A stretch of DNA of 59,040 nucleotides from Synechocystis salina LEGE 00031 (GTDB taxonomy: Bacteria > Cyanobacteriota > Cyanobacteriia > Cyanobacteriales > Microcystaceae): positions 1 to 59,040 of the forward strand of contig NZ_JADEVV010000023.1 of NCBI RefSeq assembly GCF_015207985.1, in the 5' to 3' direction. Position numbers and translations under genes: made by a program. Positions 1 to 8,676 of this stretch are shown here, piece after piece. The notes beneath the pieces are model-generated. The model was not told the origin of the DNA, did no database searches, and worked only from the letters and a program-made list of their open reading frames with translations. Position 1 is the stretch's first letter. Each line of letters begins with the position of its first letter.

Positions 1-161
1 AAAACGCTGAGAGAAGAGAACGCGAAACTCGCCGAACTAGAATTGAAACTCGATGCCGTATTGCCGAAATACAGTTCCAGCTTGACCCCTCCGACGGAAA
101 CCGACGGGCATTAAGGGAGGCTCTGGCTCTCCTGGCGGAATATGGGGACCTCTTCTCCTAA
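1..161 (+). CDS. 3' end of a small membrane/coiled-coil family protein (copy a)
   Basis: The reading frame enters from outside the window, with its first whole codon at position 3, and ends at TAA 159-161. The visible 52 residues are Arg/Glu-rich and then run into 'RIAEIQFQLDPSD' and 'ALALLAEYGDLFS'. They match the C-terminus of the next gene (218-712) almost residue for residue. Over the last 43 codons, 16 codons differ from that gene and 14 of the differences are synonymous, so both copies look maintained as protein-coding. I do not recognise a named family. The function is unknown. Only the tail is present, so nothing can be said about its start or promoter. Confidence 0.75.
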   Translation, partial: NAERRERETRRTRIETRCRIAEIQFQLDPSDGNRRALREALALLAEYGDLFS

Positions 162-217
162 GGGCGATCGCCAGGAGACCTAGCACTTAAAATAGAATTA
201 TCTTTGCCTTGCCCTCG

Positions 218-712
218 ATGTGGTTAAACTTCCTGGCACTATTGCCCGCCACTGTTTTGACGGTGTTATTGATTGCGATCGCCTTTTTGAGGTTCTATGA
301 CCAAACCGACTTTGAATTCCTCGGACTCGTTGCCAATCCCCGACAGTGGAGCAATGGATTCACTGTGGCAGCCCTCCTGGCTACATTGGCTAATTTCGGC
401 GTTGAGTGGAACCGTCGAAATCGAGAAACAAACCGCTTGGCTCAAGAAGCACAACGAAGAGCTGAGGAAGAGCAACGAAGAACTGAGGAAGAGCAACGAA
501 GAGTTCGAGAAGAGCAACGCAGAGTGGCTCAAGAAAGAGCAGATGAGTCTCGAAGAACTGAGGAGAGAGAACGCCAGATTGCGCGAACTAGAATCGAAAC
601 TCGATGCCGTATTGCCGAGATACAATTCCAGCTTGACCCCTCAGACCGAAATCGAAGACTCTTAAGGGAGGCCTTAGCACTGCTGGCCGAATATGGTGAT
701 CTGTTCTCCTAA
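218..712 (+). CDS. Small membrane protein with two helices and a cytoplasmic coiled coil (copy b)
   Basis: A 164-residue protein. Residues about 4-25 and 45-62 are hydrophobic and look like two membrane segments. They are followed by a charged helix of repeated 'EEQRR'-type units (about 70-130) and a conserved tail ending 'LLAEYGDLFS'. I chose ATG 218 over TTG 209 because the paralogue at 15616 begins at the equivalent residue. No strong ribosome site is visible. The family has at least six copies or pieces in this window, several next to Uma2 genes. I do not recognise a function. A membrane-anchored scaffold or partner protein is an inference from topology only. A second open frame (297-665) overlaps it but evolves as non-coding. 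Confidence 0.75.
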   Translation: MWLNFLALLPATVLTVLLIAIAFLRFYDQTDFEFLGLVANPRQWSNGFTVAALLATLANFGVEWNRRNRETNRLAQEAQRRAEEEQRRTEEEQRRVREEQRRVAQERADESRRTEERERQIARTRIETRCRIAEIQFQLDPSDRNRRLLREALALLAEYGDLFS

Positions 713-864
713 AGGCGATCGCCTAGGGATCTAGCTCTTAATCTGAAATCATTTTCTACTGTTCTGCTGAGGGTGTGATGGCGGAAGATCCCCTGGTGGC
801 GTGGCATAAAAACGCTTGCACTAACTATTTTTGTGGACTCTTCATTTAGTTTTAGGACAATACT

Positions 865-2172
865 TTGACCAAGTTCAAGCTTCCGGCGGCTAGTTTTAGC
901 GAGGAATTTCAGCGGATTTTTGCTAATACTGGTTGGTTGTTTGCTGATCGCATTTTGAGGATGGGGGTTGGTCTTTTTGTTTTTACTCTGGTGGCCCGCT
1001 ATTTAGGCGTAGAGCAGTTTGGTATGTACAGTTTTGCCACTGCTTTTGTGGGGCTGTTCTCTACTTTGGCTACCATGGGCCTACCAAGTTTGGTGGTGAA
1101 AAGTTTGACCCATGAGCCGGAGCGACAGAATGAAATTTTGGGGACTACTTTTTGCTTACAGTTGCTAGGGGGAATCGGTAGTTTAGTCTTGTCCTTGCTG
1201 GCGGTGTTATTATTCCGTAACCATGACCCTTTGACGGTTAGTTTGGTGGCAATTCTGGCTTCGGCAGGTATTTTTCATGCTTTTGACACCATTGATATTT
1301 GGTATCAATCCCAAGTTAAGTCGAAGTACACGGTCATTGCTAAAAATACGGCGTTTATTATTTTTGCTGTTGTTAAGCTGACCCTAATTCATTTTCAGGC
1401 TCCTTTGTTGGCCTTTGCTGGGGCGACAATTGCGGAGGTGCTGGCCGGGGCGATGGGGCTTGTGATAAGTTACCAAGTACTGGGTTATTCCCTATGGCGA
1501 TGGCGTTGGGATTTTTCCGTGGCGAGGGAATTGCTCCAGCAAAGTTGGCCTCTAATTTTGTCTGGTTTCACTATTATGATTTACATGAAAACAGACCAAG
1601 TGATGTTAGGGGAAATGATAGGGGATGATGCGGTTGGTTTATATTCTGCGGCGACGAGGATTTCGGAAGTTTGGTATTTTATTCCCACTGCCATTGTTTC
1701 TTCTGTTGCTCCTAGTATTTACCAAGCTAAAAGGGAAGGTAATGAACTAGCCTATTATCAAAAAATATCTAAACTGCTAAAGTTTTTGAACACAGTTGCG
1801 ATAATGATTGCCATTCCGATGACTTTTTTGTCTGGAAGTTTAATTGATTTATTATTCGGCCCGGAGTTTTCTGGTTCTTCGGCTATTTTATCAATTCATA
1901 TTTGGGCGGCTTTATTTGTATTTATGGGAGTGGCTAGTTCTCCATGGTTTATTGCTGAAGATTTAACAAGTTTTTCTTTTTATCGGACTCTTTTGGGAGC
2001 AATTGCTAATATGCTGTTGAATTTTTTACTGATTCCTAGATATGCGGGGGAAGGTGCCGCAGTTGCAACAGTTATATCCTATGGAGTGGGCTCAGTTTTT
2101 GCTAATGGACTAAGTGTAAAAACAAGAGATTTTTTTTTCTTGCAGGTAAAATCAATCTTTCCAATGTCATGA
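865..2172 (+). CDS. Oligosaccharide flippase, Wzx/PST family
   Basis: A 435-residue protein that is almost wholly hydrophobic, with about 12 membrane segments. It opens with 'NTGWLFADRILRMGVGLF' and 'VARYLGVEQFG', typical of polysaccharide flippases of the MATE/PST fold. Such proteins move lipid-linked oligosaccharide across the inner membrane before polymerisation. The start is TTG 865, with AGGA about 10 bases upstream. The next ATG (961) would remove conserved sequence. It heads the polysaccharide island and is followed by methyltransferase and glycosyltransferase genes on the same strand. Its base composition is intermediate between the AT-rich island and the host. The family call is firm; the substrate is unknown. 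Confidence 0.88.
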   Translation: MTKFKLPAASFSEEFQRIFANTGWLFADRILRMGVGLFVFTLVARYLGVEQFGMYSFATAFVGLFSTLATMGLPSLVVKSLTHEPERQNEILGTTFCLQLLGGIGSLVLSLLAVLLFRNHDPLTVSLVAILASAGIFHAFDTIDIWYQSQVKSKYTVIAKNTAFIIFAVVKLTLIHFQAPLLAFAGATIAEVLAGAMGLVISYQVLGYSLWRWRWDFSVARELLQQSWPLILSGFTIMIYMKTDQVMLGEMIGDDAVGLYSAATRISEVWYFIPTAIVSSVAPSIYQAKREGNELAYYQKISKLLKFLNTVAIMIAIPMTFLSGSLIDLLFGPEFSGSSAILSIHIWAALFVFMGVASSPWFIAEDLTSFSFYRTLLGAIANMLLNFLLIPRYAGEGAAVATVISYGVGSVFANGLSVKTRDFFFLQVKSIFPMS

Positions 2173-2340
2173 TGATCCAACTAGTTTGTTTGTAAATACA
2201 AAGTAAATCTCTTCTAGTTTTTTGTGTATAAAAAATAATAGAATATTCTGTAGGTTTTTATTTAACAGGATTGTTTTTCGCAAGTCCTCCATGTTTATTA
2301 ATTAGTGAATTTTTAATTAACTTAACTAAAACTAACTGTT

Positions 2341-3018
2341 ATGGGCAATTTTCAAACAAGAAGCATCTGCAAATCCAGATTCAAGGTAAGTTTGTTCGGG
2401 ATTCTTAAATTTGAATCTAAAAATTTTTTAGGAAGGTTATTGTTCAACCAGAAGCCGAGTTTAAAAAAAACGGAACAAAATTTATTACACTTGGGCTGTG
2501 GAAACACTATTCTGGAAGGTTGGACAAATACCGATTTTTTTAGTTTTAATTTATTTTCTAGAAGTAAACCTGATTGGATGTTAGATCTGAGATTTCCTTT
2601 GAATTGTCCGGACAATACTTGGGATGGTGTATTTACAGAACATACTCTTGAACATCTATATCCTGATCAAGCGTCAGAATTGCTACAAGAGCTTTATAGA
2701 ACGATGAAGCCAGGGGCATGGATCAGAATAACAGTTCCGGATTTGCAAAAATATGTTGATTATTACCTTGGAAAGGAAGTTAATGAAAAGTTCAACCAAT
2801 GGGAAACTGGATGTGAAGCGATACGAACTCTAACCCAGGATTATTTTCATCTATCTTTGTGGGATAGTAATCTTCTAAAAATTTGCTTGCAAGAAGTAGG
2901 TTTTGTAAATGTCCAAGAAGTTGATTTTCAACAGGGAAACAACCCAATTCTTTTAAATGATGGTGAAAACCGTTTGTGGGAAACATTATATATGGAGGCT
3001 CAAAAACCATTTAATTAA
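2341..3018 (+). CDS. SAM-dependent methyltransferase (class I)
   Basis: A 225-residue protein. Motif I is 'NLLHLGCGNTILEGWTNTD' near residues 48-66. The acidic post-I region follows, then 'DGVFTEHTLEHL', a signature of Methyltransf_11-like proteins in glycan clusters, and 'KPGAWIRITVPDL'. It probably methylates a sugar or a glycan end, inferred from its neighbours (flippase upstream, glycosyltransferase downstream). The first 45 residues are Lys-rich and not clearly part of the fold, so the start could be later. The gene lies in very AT-rich DNA with no HIP1 sites, which suggests transfer. Confidence 0.82.
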   Translation: MGNFQTRSICKSRFKVSLFGILKFESKNFLGRLLFNQKPSLKKTEQNLLHLGCGNTILEGWTNTDFFSFNLFSRSKPDWMLDLRFPLNCPDNTWDGVFTEHTLEHLYPDQASELLQELYRTMKPGAWIRITVPDLQKYVDYYLGKEVNEKFNQWETGCEAIRTLTQDYFHLSLWDSNLLKICLQEVGFVNVQEVDFQQGNNPILLNDGENRLWETLYMEAQKPFN

Positions 3019-3184
3019 AACAAATAGCAGAATAATGAAAGACAACAGGAAGATTTTGCATAACTAAAGTCAGCTTTTATCAAAGAGTATTGACAGCTAT
3101 AAATCATAGAAATTTGCCTCAACAAATAGTTGCTACAACTTAAGTTTATTGTTAGATTCTAATTAAACTACTCTTAAAGTATGT

Positions 3185-4120
3185 ATGAATAATAAAAACT
3201 TTGAAATGCAAACTCCTGTTTTGTTTCTTGTCTTTAATCGTTTAGGCACCACAAAACAAGTATTTGAAGCTATCCGCCAAGCACAACCTCCAAGGATTTA
3301 TGTTGCCGCCGATGGCCCAAGGGAAAATCGTGAAGGAGAAGCGGAAAAAGTCCAAGCTGTTCGAGATTATGTTATCAGTAATATTGACTGGGATTGTGAA
3401 ATAAAAACTCTTTTTCGAGACAAAAACTTAGGTTGTCGAATTGCTGTCAGTGGTGCTATTGACTGGTTTTTTGACAATGAAGAACAGGGAATTATCTTGG
3501 AAGATGATTGTTTGCCACATCCAACTTTCTTTCAGTATTGTCAAGATTTGCTTAATTATTACAGGAATGATGAAAGAATTATGGTAATTTCTGGAGATAA
3601 TTTTCAGTTTGGGCAAAAAAGAGGTAAATATAGTTACTATTTTTCTTGTTATAACCATTGTTGGGGCTGGGCAAGTTGGCGAAGAGCATGGAATTTATAT
3701 GATCATGACATGAAAAATTGGGAGGATTTACAGGATGGAGATTGGTTACTAAATCTAGGCAATAAAAATTTCCAAAAATATTGGAAGCAAATATTTGAAG
3801 TAGCTTACTCTCAGAAAATTGATAGCTGGGCTTATCGTTGGACTTTTACCTGTTGGATACAAAATGGCTTGACAATCTTGCCAAATGTCAACTTGATTAG
3901 TAATATTGGATTTAGTCAAGATGGAACTCACACATTATCCCGCAATTCTCCTTTAGCTAATATGGCTATAGAAGAAATAGCATTTCCGTTGAATCATCCT
4001 CCTTACGTCATTCGCGATCTGCAAGCAGATAAATACACTCAAAAAAAACATATAAATATTTCTTTATTTAAAAGGGTATTAGTTAAGATAAGATATATTT
4101 TTAGAGTAGATAAACTTTAA
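3185..4120 (+). CDS. GT-A-fold glycosyltransferase of a polysaccharide cluster
   Basis: A 311-residue protein opening 'TPVLFLVFNRLGTTKQVFEAI', then 'RIYVAADGPRENREGE', 'LFRDKNLGCR' and 'GIILEDDCLPHPTFF'. The acidic 'EDDC' is the likely nucleotide-sugar and metal binding motif of this GT2-like group. The pattern 'NRLGTTKQVFEAIRQ' is common in proteins loosely annotated as hemolytic protein HlpA or nucleotide-diphospho-sugar transferases. It presumably adds a sugar to a lipid-linked intermediate at the cytoplasmic membrane. Donor and acceptor cannot be told from sequence. The ATG is preceded by about 160 bases of AT-rich spacer with no visible feature. Confidence 0.82.
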   Translation: MNNKNFEMQTPVLFLVFNRLGTTKQVFEAIRQAQPPRIYVAADGPRENREGEAEKVQAVRDYVISNIDWDCEIKTLFRDKNLGCRIAVSGAIDWFFDNEEQGIILEDDCLPHPTFFQYCQDLLNYYRNDERIMVISGDNFQFGQKRGKYSYYFSCYNHCWGWASWRRAWNLYDHDMKNWEDLQDGDWLLNLGNKNFQKYWKQIFEVAYSQKIDSWAYRWTFTCWIQNGLTILPNVNLISNIGFSQDGTHTLSRNSPLANMAIEEIAFPLNHPPYVIRDLQADKYTQKKHINISLFKRVLVKIRYIFRVDKL

Positions 4121-4195
4121 TAAATAATTGTTTGATCTAATCCAAGAAGCCTTCCTTGGCCATGAAAAACATGATTGTAAATATATGTTAAAAAA

Positions 4196-4984
4196 ATGAT
4201 TAACAAAATCAACAAAATTTTTGATACTCGCATTTTTACTTTTGTTACATTGATAGAATTTTTGAAACTGAGAAAAATACCCCGGCATATTAGCGTTGAC
4301 ACTAAATTTTTCAGTCAAGACTTTAAAATCGTGGATTCTTGTACTTTTTTGGAAGGGATTAGAGAGATTTTTATAGGGCAAATATATGCATTTAATACAA
4401 ATAATCGACATCCTCTTATTATTGACTGCGGTGCAAATATCGGGTTAGGTAGTATCTATTTCAAGCAATTGTATCCTCAATCTAAAATAATTGCTTTTGA
4501 ACCTGACCCACAAATATACGAGATATTAAAATTCAACCTCGATTCATTAGGAATGTCGGATGTACAAATTAGCAATACTGCAGTCTGGAATCAGGAATCA
4601 AAATTATCCTTTTTTAAAGAAGGAGCATTTTCTGGAAGAATTGCTAAAGTTGGAGATGACAATCTAATAGAAGTAAAAACTACTAGACTAAAAAGTTTAC
4701 TCGGACAAAAAATTGACTTTCTAAAAATTGATATAGAAGGAGCAGAGTATCCGGTTATTAAAGACTGCCAAGAATTACTAAAAAACGTGGAGCGAATCTT
4801 TATTGAATATCATTCGCATTATCAAGAAAAGCAAAATTTACATGATATATTAGCAATCCTTACTGAAGAGGGATTTAGATATCATATTAAAGAAGCATAT
4901 ACGTCTCAAAGGCCCTTTATTGATAGACCTTTAATGTTAAATTTTGATTTACAATTAAATATATTTGCGACTAGAGAAAGATAA
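4196..4984 (+). CDS. FkbM-family methyltransferase
   Basis: A 262-residue protein. The SAM-binding part shows 'PLIIDCGANIGLGSIYFKQL', 'IIAFEPDPQIYEILKFNL' and 'DFLKIDIEGAEYPVIK', the hallmark series of FkbM-type O-methyltransferases. These enzymes often methylate sugars of exopolysaccharides. The first 75 residues ('RIFTFVTLIEFLKLRKIP') are a less conserved N-terminal region. It lies in the AT-rich island between two glycosyltransferase-type genes on the same strand. The family call is strong; the methyl acceptor is inferred. Confidence 0.88.
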   Translation: MINKINKIFDTRIFTFVTLIEFLKLRKIPRHISVDTKFFSQDFKIVDSCTFLEGIREIFIGQIYAFNTNNRHPLIIDCGANIGLGSIYFKQLYPQSKIIAFEPDPQIYEILKFNLDSLGMSDVQISNTAVWNQESKLSFFKEGAFSGRIAKVGDDNLIEVKTTRLKSLLGQKIDFLKIDIEGAEYPVIKDCQELLKNVERIFIEYHSHYQEKQNLHDILAILTEEGFRYHIKEAYTSQRPFIDRPLMLNFDLQLNIFATRER

Positions 4985-5011
4985 AATCTCCTTATTTTTG
5001 ACATATTAATT

Positions 5012-5902
5012 ATGCAAAAAATAGCTATCGTCATACCTATTTACAAAAAAGAACTTGATGAAAATGAACAAATTTCTTTTCTTCAGTGCATCAAAATATT
5101 AAATCGGCACCCTATTATTCTTGTTTGCCCTATCAATTTAGATGTTGTAAAATACAAAGAACTTTATAACAATTACCCAAAAAAAAACAATAGTAGTTCA
5201 CTTTTTGTTTATCGTTTTTCTGAGCATTTTTTTGATGGTATTTGTGGATACAACAAATTAATGCTCAGTGAGGCTTTTTATGCAAGGTTTCTTGATTATG
5301 AGTACATTTTAATTTATCAGTTGGACGCTTTGGTTTTCAAGGATAATTTGCTTGACTGGTGTAGCCAAAATATAGATTATATTGGAGCACCTTGGTTGAC
5401 TAATTATTGCTATGATAACTGTTATGAAGAAATAAGTGATATTAATTTGCAAGAGAAAAGACAAGAAATTGATTTTATTGGTGTTGGAAATGGCGGATTT
5501 TCTCTTAGGAAAATAGATTCTTTTATTTCTGTCTTGCGTTCAAAACAGTTGCAACCTATGAGTTTTCATGATTTTCACTTCCATATCTTTTATGGATTTA
5601 AATATTTCTTTATATTAATCATTTTTTTTAAAATGCAAAAATACTTAAAAAAAATTAATTATCTTAAACTATTTTTATTTCTGTATAAGGGAAATGAAGA
5701 TATATTTTGGGGCTGCTACTCTCGTTTTTTCAATTTATCTTTCTTTGTTCCCGATCCTAACTTAGCTCTTAACTTTGCGTATGAATATGCACCCGAAAAA
5801 TGCTTTGCTTATAACAAAAATCATTTGCCATTAGGTTGCCATGCGTGGTACAAATACAATAAAGAATTTTGGTTAAATTTAATCTTTCATGAAGAATTAT
5901 GA
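5012..5902 (+). CDS. DUF5672 protein, putative glycosyltransferase
   Basis: A 296-residue protein. It has 'KIAIVIPIYKKELDENEQ', then 'YILIYQLDALVFKDNLLDW', 'YIGAPWL' and 'FIGVGNGGFSLRK', which are the conserved blocks of DUF5672. That family occurs almost only in glycan clusters and looks like a GT-A glycosyltransferase: the 'QLDAL' acidic residue sits where the metal-binding DxD would be. A hydrophobic stretch around residues 195-210 may touch the membrane. The gene is among the most AT-rich in the window; positions 5581-5640 contain only 9 G or C in 60 bases. The function stays putative. Confidence 0.78.
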   Translation: MQKIAIVIPIYKKELDENEQISFLQCIKILNRHPIILVCPINLDVVKYKELYNNYPKKNNSSSLFVYRFSEHFFDGICGYNKLMLSEAFYARFLDYEYILIYQLDALVFKDNLLDWCSQNIDYIGAPWLTNYCYDNCYEEISDINLQEKRQEIDFIGVGNGGFSLRKIDSFISVLRSKQLQPMSFHDFHFHIFYGFKYFFILIIFFKMQKYLKKINYLKLFLFLYKGNEDIFWGCYSRFFNLSFFVPDPNLALNFAYEYAPEKCFAYNKNHLPLGCHAWYKYNKEFWLNLIFHEEL

Positions 5903-6170
5903 TATGAAGATTGCGTGTAAAAACTGAAAAGTATCTACACATTCTGACTGTAAAAAAACCAAAAATCTTAAAGGAAATAAACAGTTCAGATTGTTTTATT
6001 TAGCTGAATGAAAGATTAAAATTAATATAGCTCCTTAGCCAATCTTTAGCTTGTGGTCACATATTTTCAATTTAATATGCTTCCACCAATTAAATATTAA
6101 CAAGTATATTTAATGCATCATTAGCATTTTAAATGGTCTCAATTAAGCTTACTCAAAAAAACTTTTAATA
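5903..6170. other. AT-rich spacer without a recognisable gene
   Basis: This stretch between the DUF5672 gene and a glycosyltransferase remnant is full of stops in all frames. I saw no RNA gene, hairpin terminator or clear promoter. Because it leads straight into the remnant at 6171, it may be the unrecognisable rest of a dead glycosyltransferase gene, but nothing in the translation proves it. Confidence 0.5.
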
Positions 6171-6325
6171 TCTTCAGAATTTAGCACAAAAATTACTTAG
6201 TATTGAAAAATAATGAGCGTTGGCATAAACTATCTCTGAATGCCAGAAAGACTGTTGAAGAAAAATTTACGCTTCAACTTCAGGCTCAAAAGTATTTACA
6301 TTTGTATCAAGAACTCATCTTTTAA
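6171..6325 (+). pseudogene. C-terminal remnant of a GT4 glycosyltransferase
   Basis: From 6212 the frame reads 'NNERWHKLSLNARKTVEE' and then 'KFTLQLQAQKYLHLYQELIF', ending at TAA 6323-6325. This is the usual C-terminal helix of GT4 enzymes (aR..ve..Ft...qa..y..ly..l). Upstream, in the neighbouring frame, 'QNLAQKLLSIEK' (6171-6210) continues the same pattern, so one extra base near 6210 breaks the frame. Nothing further upstream is recognisable. It is a dead tail. It also overlaps the long upstream extension of the next open frame, which shows that the polymerase gene does not start at 6240. Confidence 0.8.
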
Positions 6326-6356
6326 ATTCCATTTAAAATTATTAATTATTAATCAC

Positions 6357-7703
6357 ATGAGCTTAGCACTTAAAAATATAACAATTCAAATAAAATTTAT
6401 AATTTCACTGTTAAGCCTTTTTGTAATAACTCTTACAATACCCAGAATATCTACTTTGTTCACGCTTCTTACGCCTTTTATATTGGGAGCTTTTGGTTTT
6501 TTAAGTTGGCCTAGAAAAATGTTTCGATCTTGGATAACTATTTTATCAATATTTTCACTTTCTTTATTTTCTGTTATTAATTATTACTTCGTAGTTTACG
6601 AATATCAACTCGGGGATATAGGCAATGACAATACTAGGTTTTTTATTACTATATTTGTAATAAATATTTTATATTTACTAGGATTATCTCTTAATTTCAA
6701 AAAAATACCTTTTTTCCCTCTGAATATCATCCTGGTAAATACAGCTATCTTTGCCGGTGGAGTTACCTTTGTATTTCTAAGTATAGTTAAATATTTAAGT
6801 AGTTCATTTTATTTTGGGCTAGTACAAATCGAAGAAAGAAGTGTTCCAAGTTTTTGGAGTAGCTTAGCAGAGCCAATTAATGGCCCTTCTCTAGATATTT
6901 ATTCTTATTTAGGGCTGTCTATGTCAGGAACTGTAATCTTTTTCTTGTTCATTTTTTTAAATTTACAAAAGAACGCCAAAGTAAAACAAAATTTTATTAA
7001 TCAAAGCATTAATATTTTTCTTTTTATAGTCCTCTTATTCTTGACAACACTTTCGTTCTACTCCTCCGTCAGCTTGGGTGCAAGAACGCCAATTTTAGTT
7101 TTGGTTTTATCCATTATTAGCTCTCTTATAATTGTTAGCTTTGGTTTCATCAAATCTGAAAATCAGTTGGTTGCACGAATATTAATTTATGTTTTTTTAA
7201 CTACAGTTTTTTTATTTTTATATGACGTGATAGTAGAATACATTGAATCAATATTTTTTTCCCTTACTGATATTGGTATTGGCTCTCGATTTATTGAGCA
7301 AGGAATGGACTCTCTTCGTTATGCTAGTTGGCAGGCGGCAATTAGCTATATGTGGGAATTTCCGTTTGGAGGGAGGCAGATTCCCCTACCTTATGGAGCT
7401 TCTTCTCCACACAACATATGGCTCGATCAATTATATGATGCGGGAATCATACCAATGATTTTGCTTATAACATTTCATCTATTACAACTTCCTATTATAA
7501 TTAATCTATTGGCATCAAAGATATCTTTAACGGTTAGAGTATTCGTTGTTTGTACGTTAATTGCCTTTGGGGTTGCTTTTATGGGCACCCCTGTTTTGCA
7601 AGCAAATTATGTTTATTTTGCCGTATCATGCTTTTTTTTCGGATCTCTGACAAGATACATATTTGATGTAGAGAAAATAAACTTTAGTGACAGGCTTAGA
7701 TGA
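6357..7703 (+). CDS. O-antigen/EPS polymerase-like membrane protein (Wzy type)
   Basis: A 448-residue protein with about ten hydrophobic segments, a large periplasmic-type loop around 'SRFIEQGMDSLRYASWQAA', and the Wzy/WaaL-like signature 'SSPHNIWLDQLYDAGIIPM' near residues 348-366. Wzy enzymes polymerise lipid-linked repeat units in the periplasmic face of the membrane. I placed the start at ATG 6357. An in-frame ATG at 6240 exists, but the region before 6325 is the tail of another gene in a different frame. Neither ATG has a clear ribosome site. Together with the flippase it implies a Wzx/Wzy-type pathway. The DNA is very AT-rich. Confidence 0.82.
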   Translation: MSLALKNITIQIKFIISLLSLFVITLTIPRISTLFTLLTPFILGAFGFLSWPRKMFRSWITILSIFSLSLFSVINYYFVVYEYQLGDIGNDNTRFFITIFVINILYLLGLSLNFKKIPFFPLNIILVNTAIFAGGVTFVFLSIVKYLSSSFYFGLVQIEERSVPSFWSSLAEPINGPSLDIYSYLGLSMSGTVIFFLFIFLNLQKNAKVKQNFINQSINIFLFIVLLFLTTLSFYSSVSLGARTPILVLVLSIISSLIIVSFGFIKSENQLVARILIYVFLTTVFLFLYDVIVEYIESIFFSLTDIGIGSRFIEQGMDSLRYASWQAAISYMWEFPFGGRQIPLPYGASSPHNIWLDQLYDAGIIPMILLITFHLLQLPIIINLLASKISLTVRVFVVCTLIAFGVAFMGTPVLQANYVYFAVSCFFFGSLTRYIFDVEKINFSDRLR

Positions 7704-7822
7704 TTTTTATATTTTACCAATACTAAATATTATATTTATATAACATTTGGTTTTTTAAGTAGAATTAGAACCATATTTTTATTTACCTATTTTTACCTTG
7801 GGATAGTTTTAAACTCAGAATA

Positions 7823-8662
7823 ATGATATTTCAAAAACAGCTGCAAAACTGCCCTAAAATTAGCGTTGTCACACCTTCTTTTAACCAAAGTAAATATATC
7901 GAAAAAACTATCCAATCAGTTCTATTGCAAGAGTACCAAAACATTGAATATATAATCATGGATGGCGGATCTTCGGATGGTAGCGTCGATATCATTAAAA
8001 AATATGAATCTAGGCTAAAATACTGGCAATCTCAATCAGATAAAGGTCAAGCAGATGCAATTTCCCAGGGTTTTAAGTTGGCTACAGGGGATATTTTTGC
8101 TTGGATCAACTCCGATGATTTTTATTGTCAAAATTCTTTTCAAAAGGTTGCAAAAACTTTTATTAAATATCCTTCATTAGGATTAATTTATGGCGATAGT
8201 TTTTTGGTAAACGAACAGGCAGAACTAACACGTGCTCTGATAGCAAGTCCCATGAATTATAAGCAATGGTTATACGGTACGTCAAGTGTATTTCAAGGTT
8301 CTGTTTTTTTCTCCAGATTCGCTTATGAATCTGTATGTGGTATTGATTCAACTCTTGAATATGCTATGGAATATAAACTATTTTTTAACATTGCTAAACA
8401 GTTCCAAACAGTTCATATTCCCGAATTTCTAGCTTGTTTTAGACAACAACCAAGACAAAAATCAGCCACTATTTCACACATTGGTCTGAGTGAATTTAAA
8501 AATATTTTATTAGAGTTAGAAAACCTAAATACAGAAAGTTGGTCATACCGCTCAACCACCCATTTTCTTCGCTTACTGCGTCGTCTAAAATATATTAAGA
8601 ATGGATGGTTCTTAAATCGATCTCAGTATTCAAAAATTTTTCAAAAAGTGACTACTTTCTAA
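7823..8662 (+). CDS. Glycosyltransferase family 2
   Basis: A 279-residue protein with a textbook GT2 start: 'KISVVTPSFNQSKYIEKTIQ', 'EYIIMDGGSSDGSVDIIKKY', 'DKGQADAISQGFKLATGDI' and 'FAWINSDDFY'. 'NSDD' holds the DxD-type metal-binding aspartates and 'MDGGSSDGS' binds the nucleotide. It is a cytoplasmic or membrane-associated sugar transferase that extends the repeat unit. The stop at 8660-8662 is 14 bases before the next gene's ATG, so the two are probably co-transcribed. Sugar specificity is unknown. Confidence 0.92.
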   Translation: MIFQKQLQNCPKISVVTPSFNQSKYIEKTIQSVLLQEYQNIEYIIMDGGSSDGSVDIIKKYESRLKYWQSQSDKGQADAISQGFKLATGDIFAWINSDDFYCQNSFQKVAKTFIKYPSLGLIYGDSFLVNEQAELTRALIASPMNYKQWLYGTSSVFQGSVFFSRFAYESVCGIDSTLEYAMEYKLFFNIAKQFQTVHIPEFLACFRQQPRQKSATISHIGLSEFKNILLELENLNTESWSYRSTTHFLRLLRRLKYIKNGWFLNRSQYSKIFQKVTTF

Positions 8663-8676
8663 AAAGCAAAAACGCT

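Noticed and set aside
297-665. Open frame overlapping copy b that also looks like a coiled coil, with a counterpart in the partial copy a
   Set aside because: Base changes between the two copies are synonymous in the main frame (14 of 16 codons) but change residues in this one, so it is a by-product of the Glu/Arg-rich codons.
4131-4198. Short TTG-started frame between the GT and FkbM genes
   Set aside because: About 21 residues, no start signal and no convincing family match; possibly a scar, but not supportable.
6240-6356. N-terminal extension of the Wzy-like polymerase
   Set aside because: It overlaps a recognisable GT4 C-terminal remnant in another frame and shows no membrane segment.
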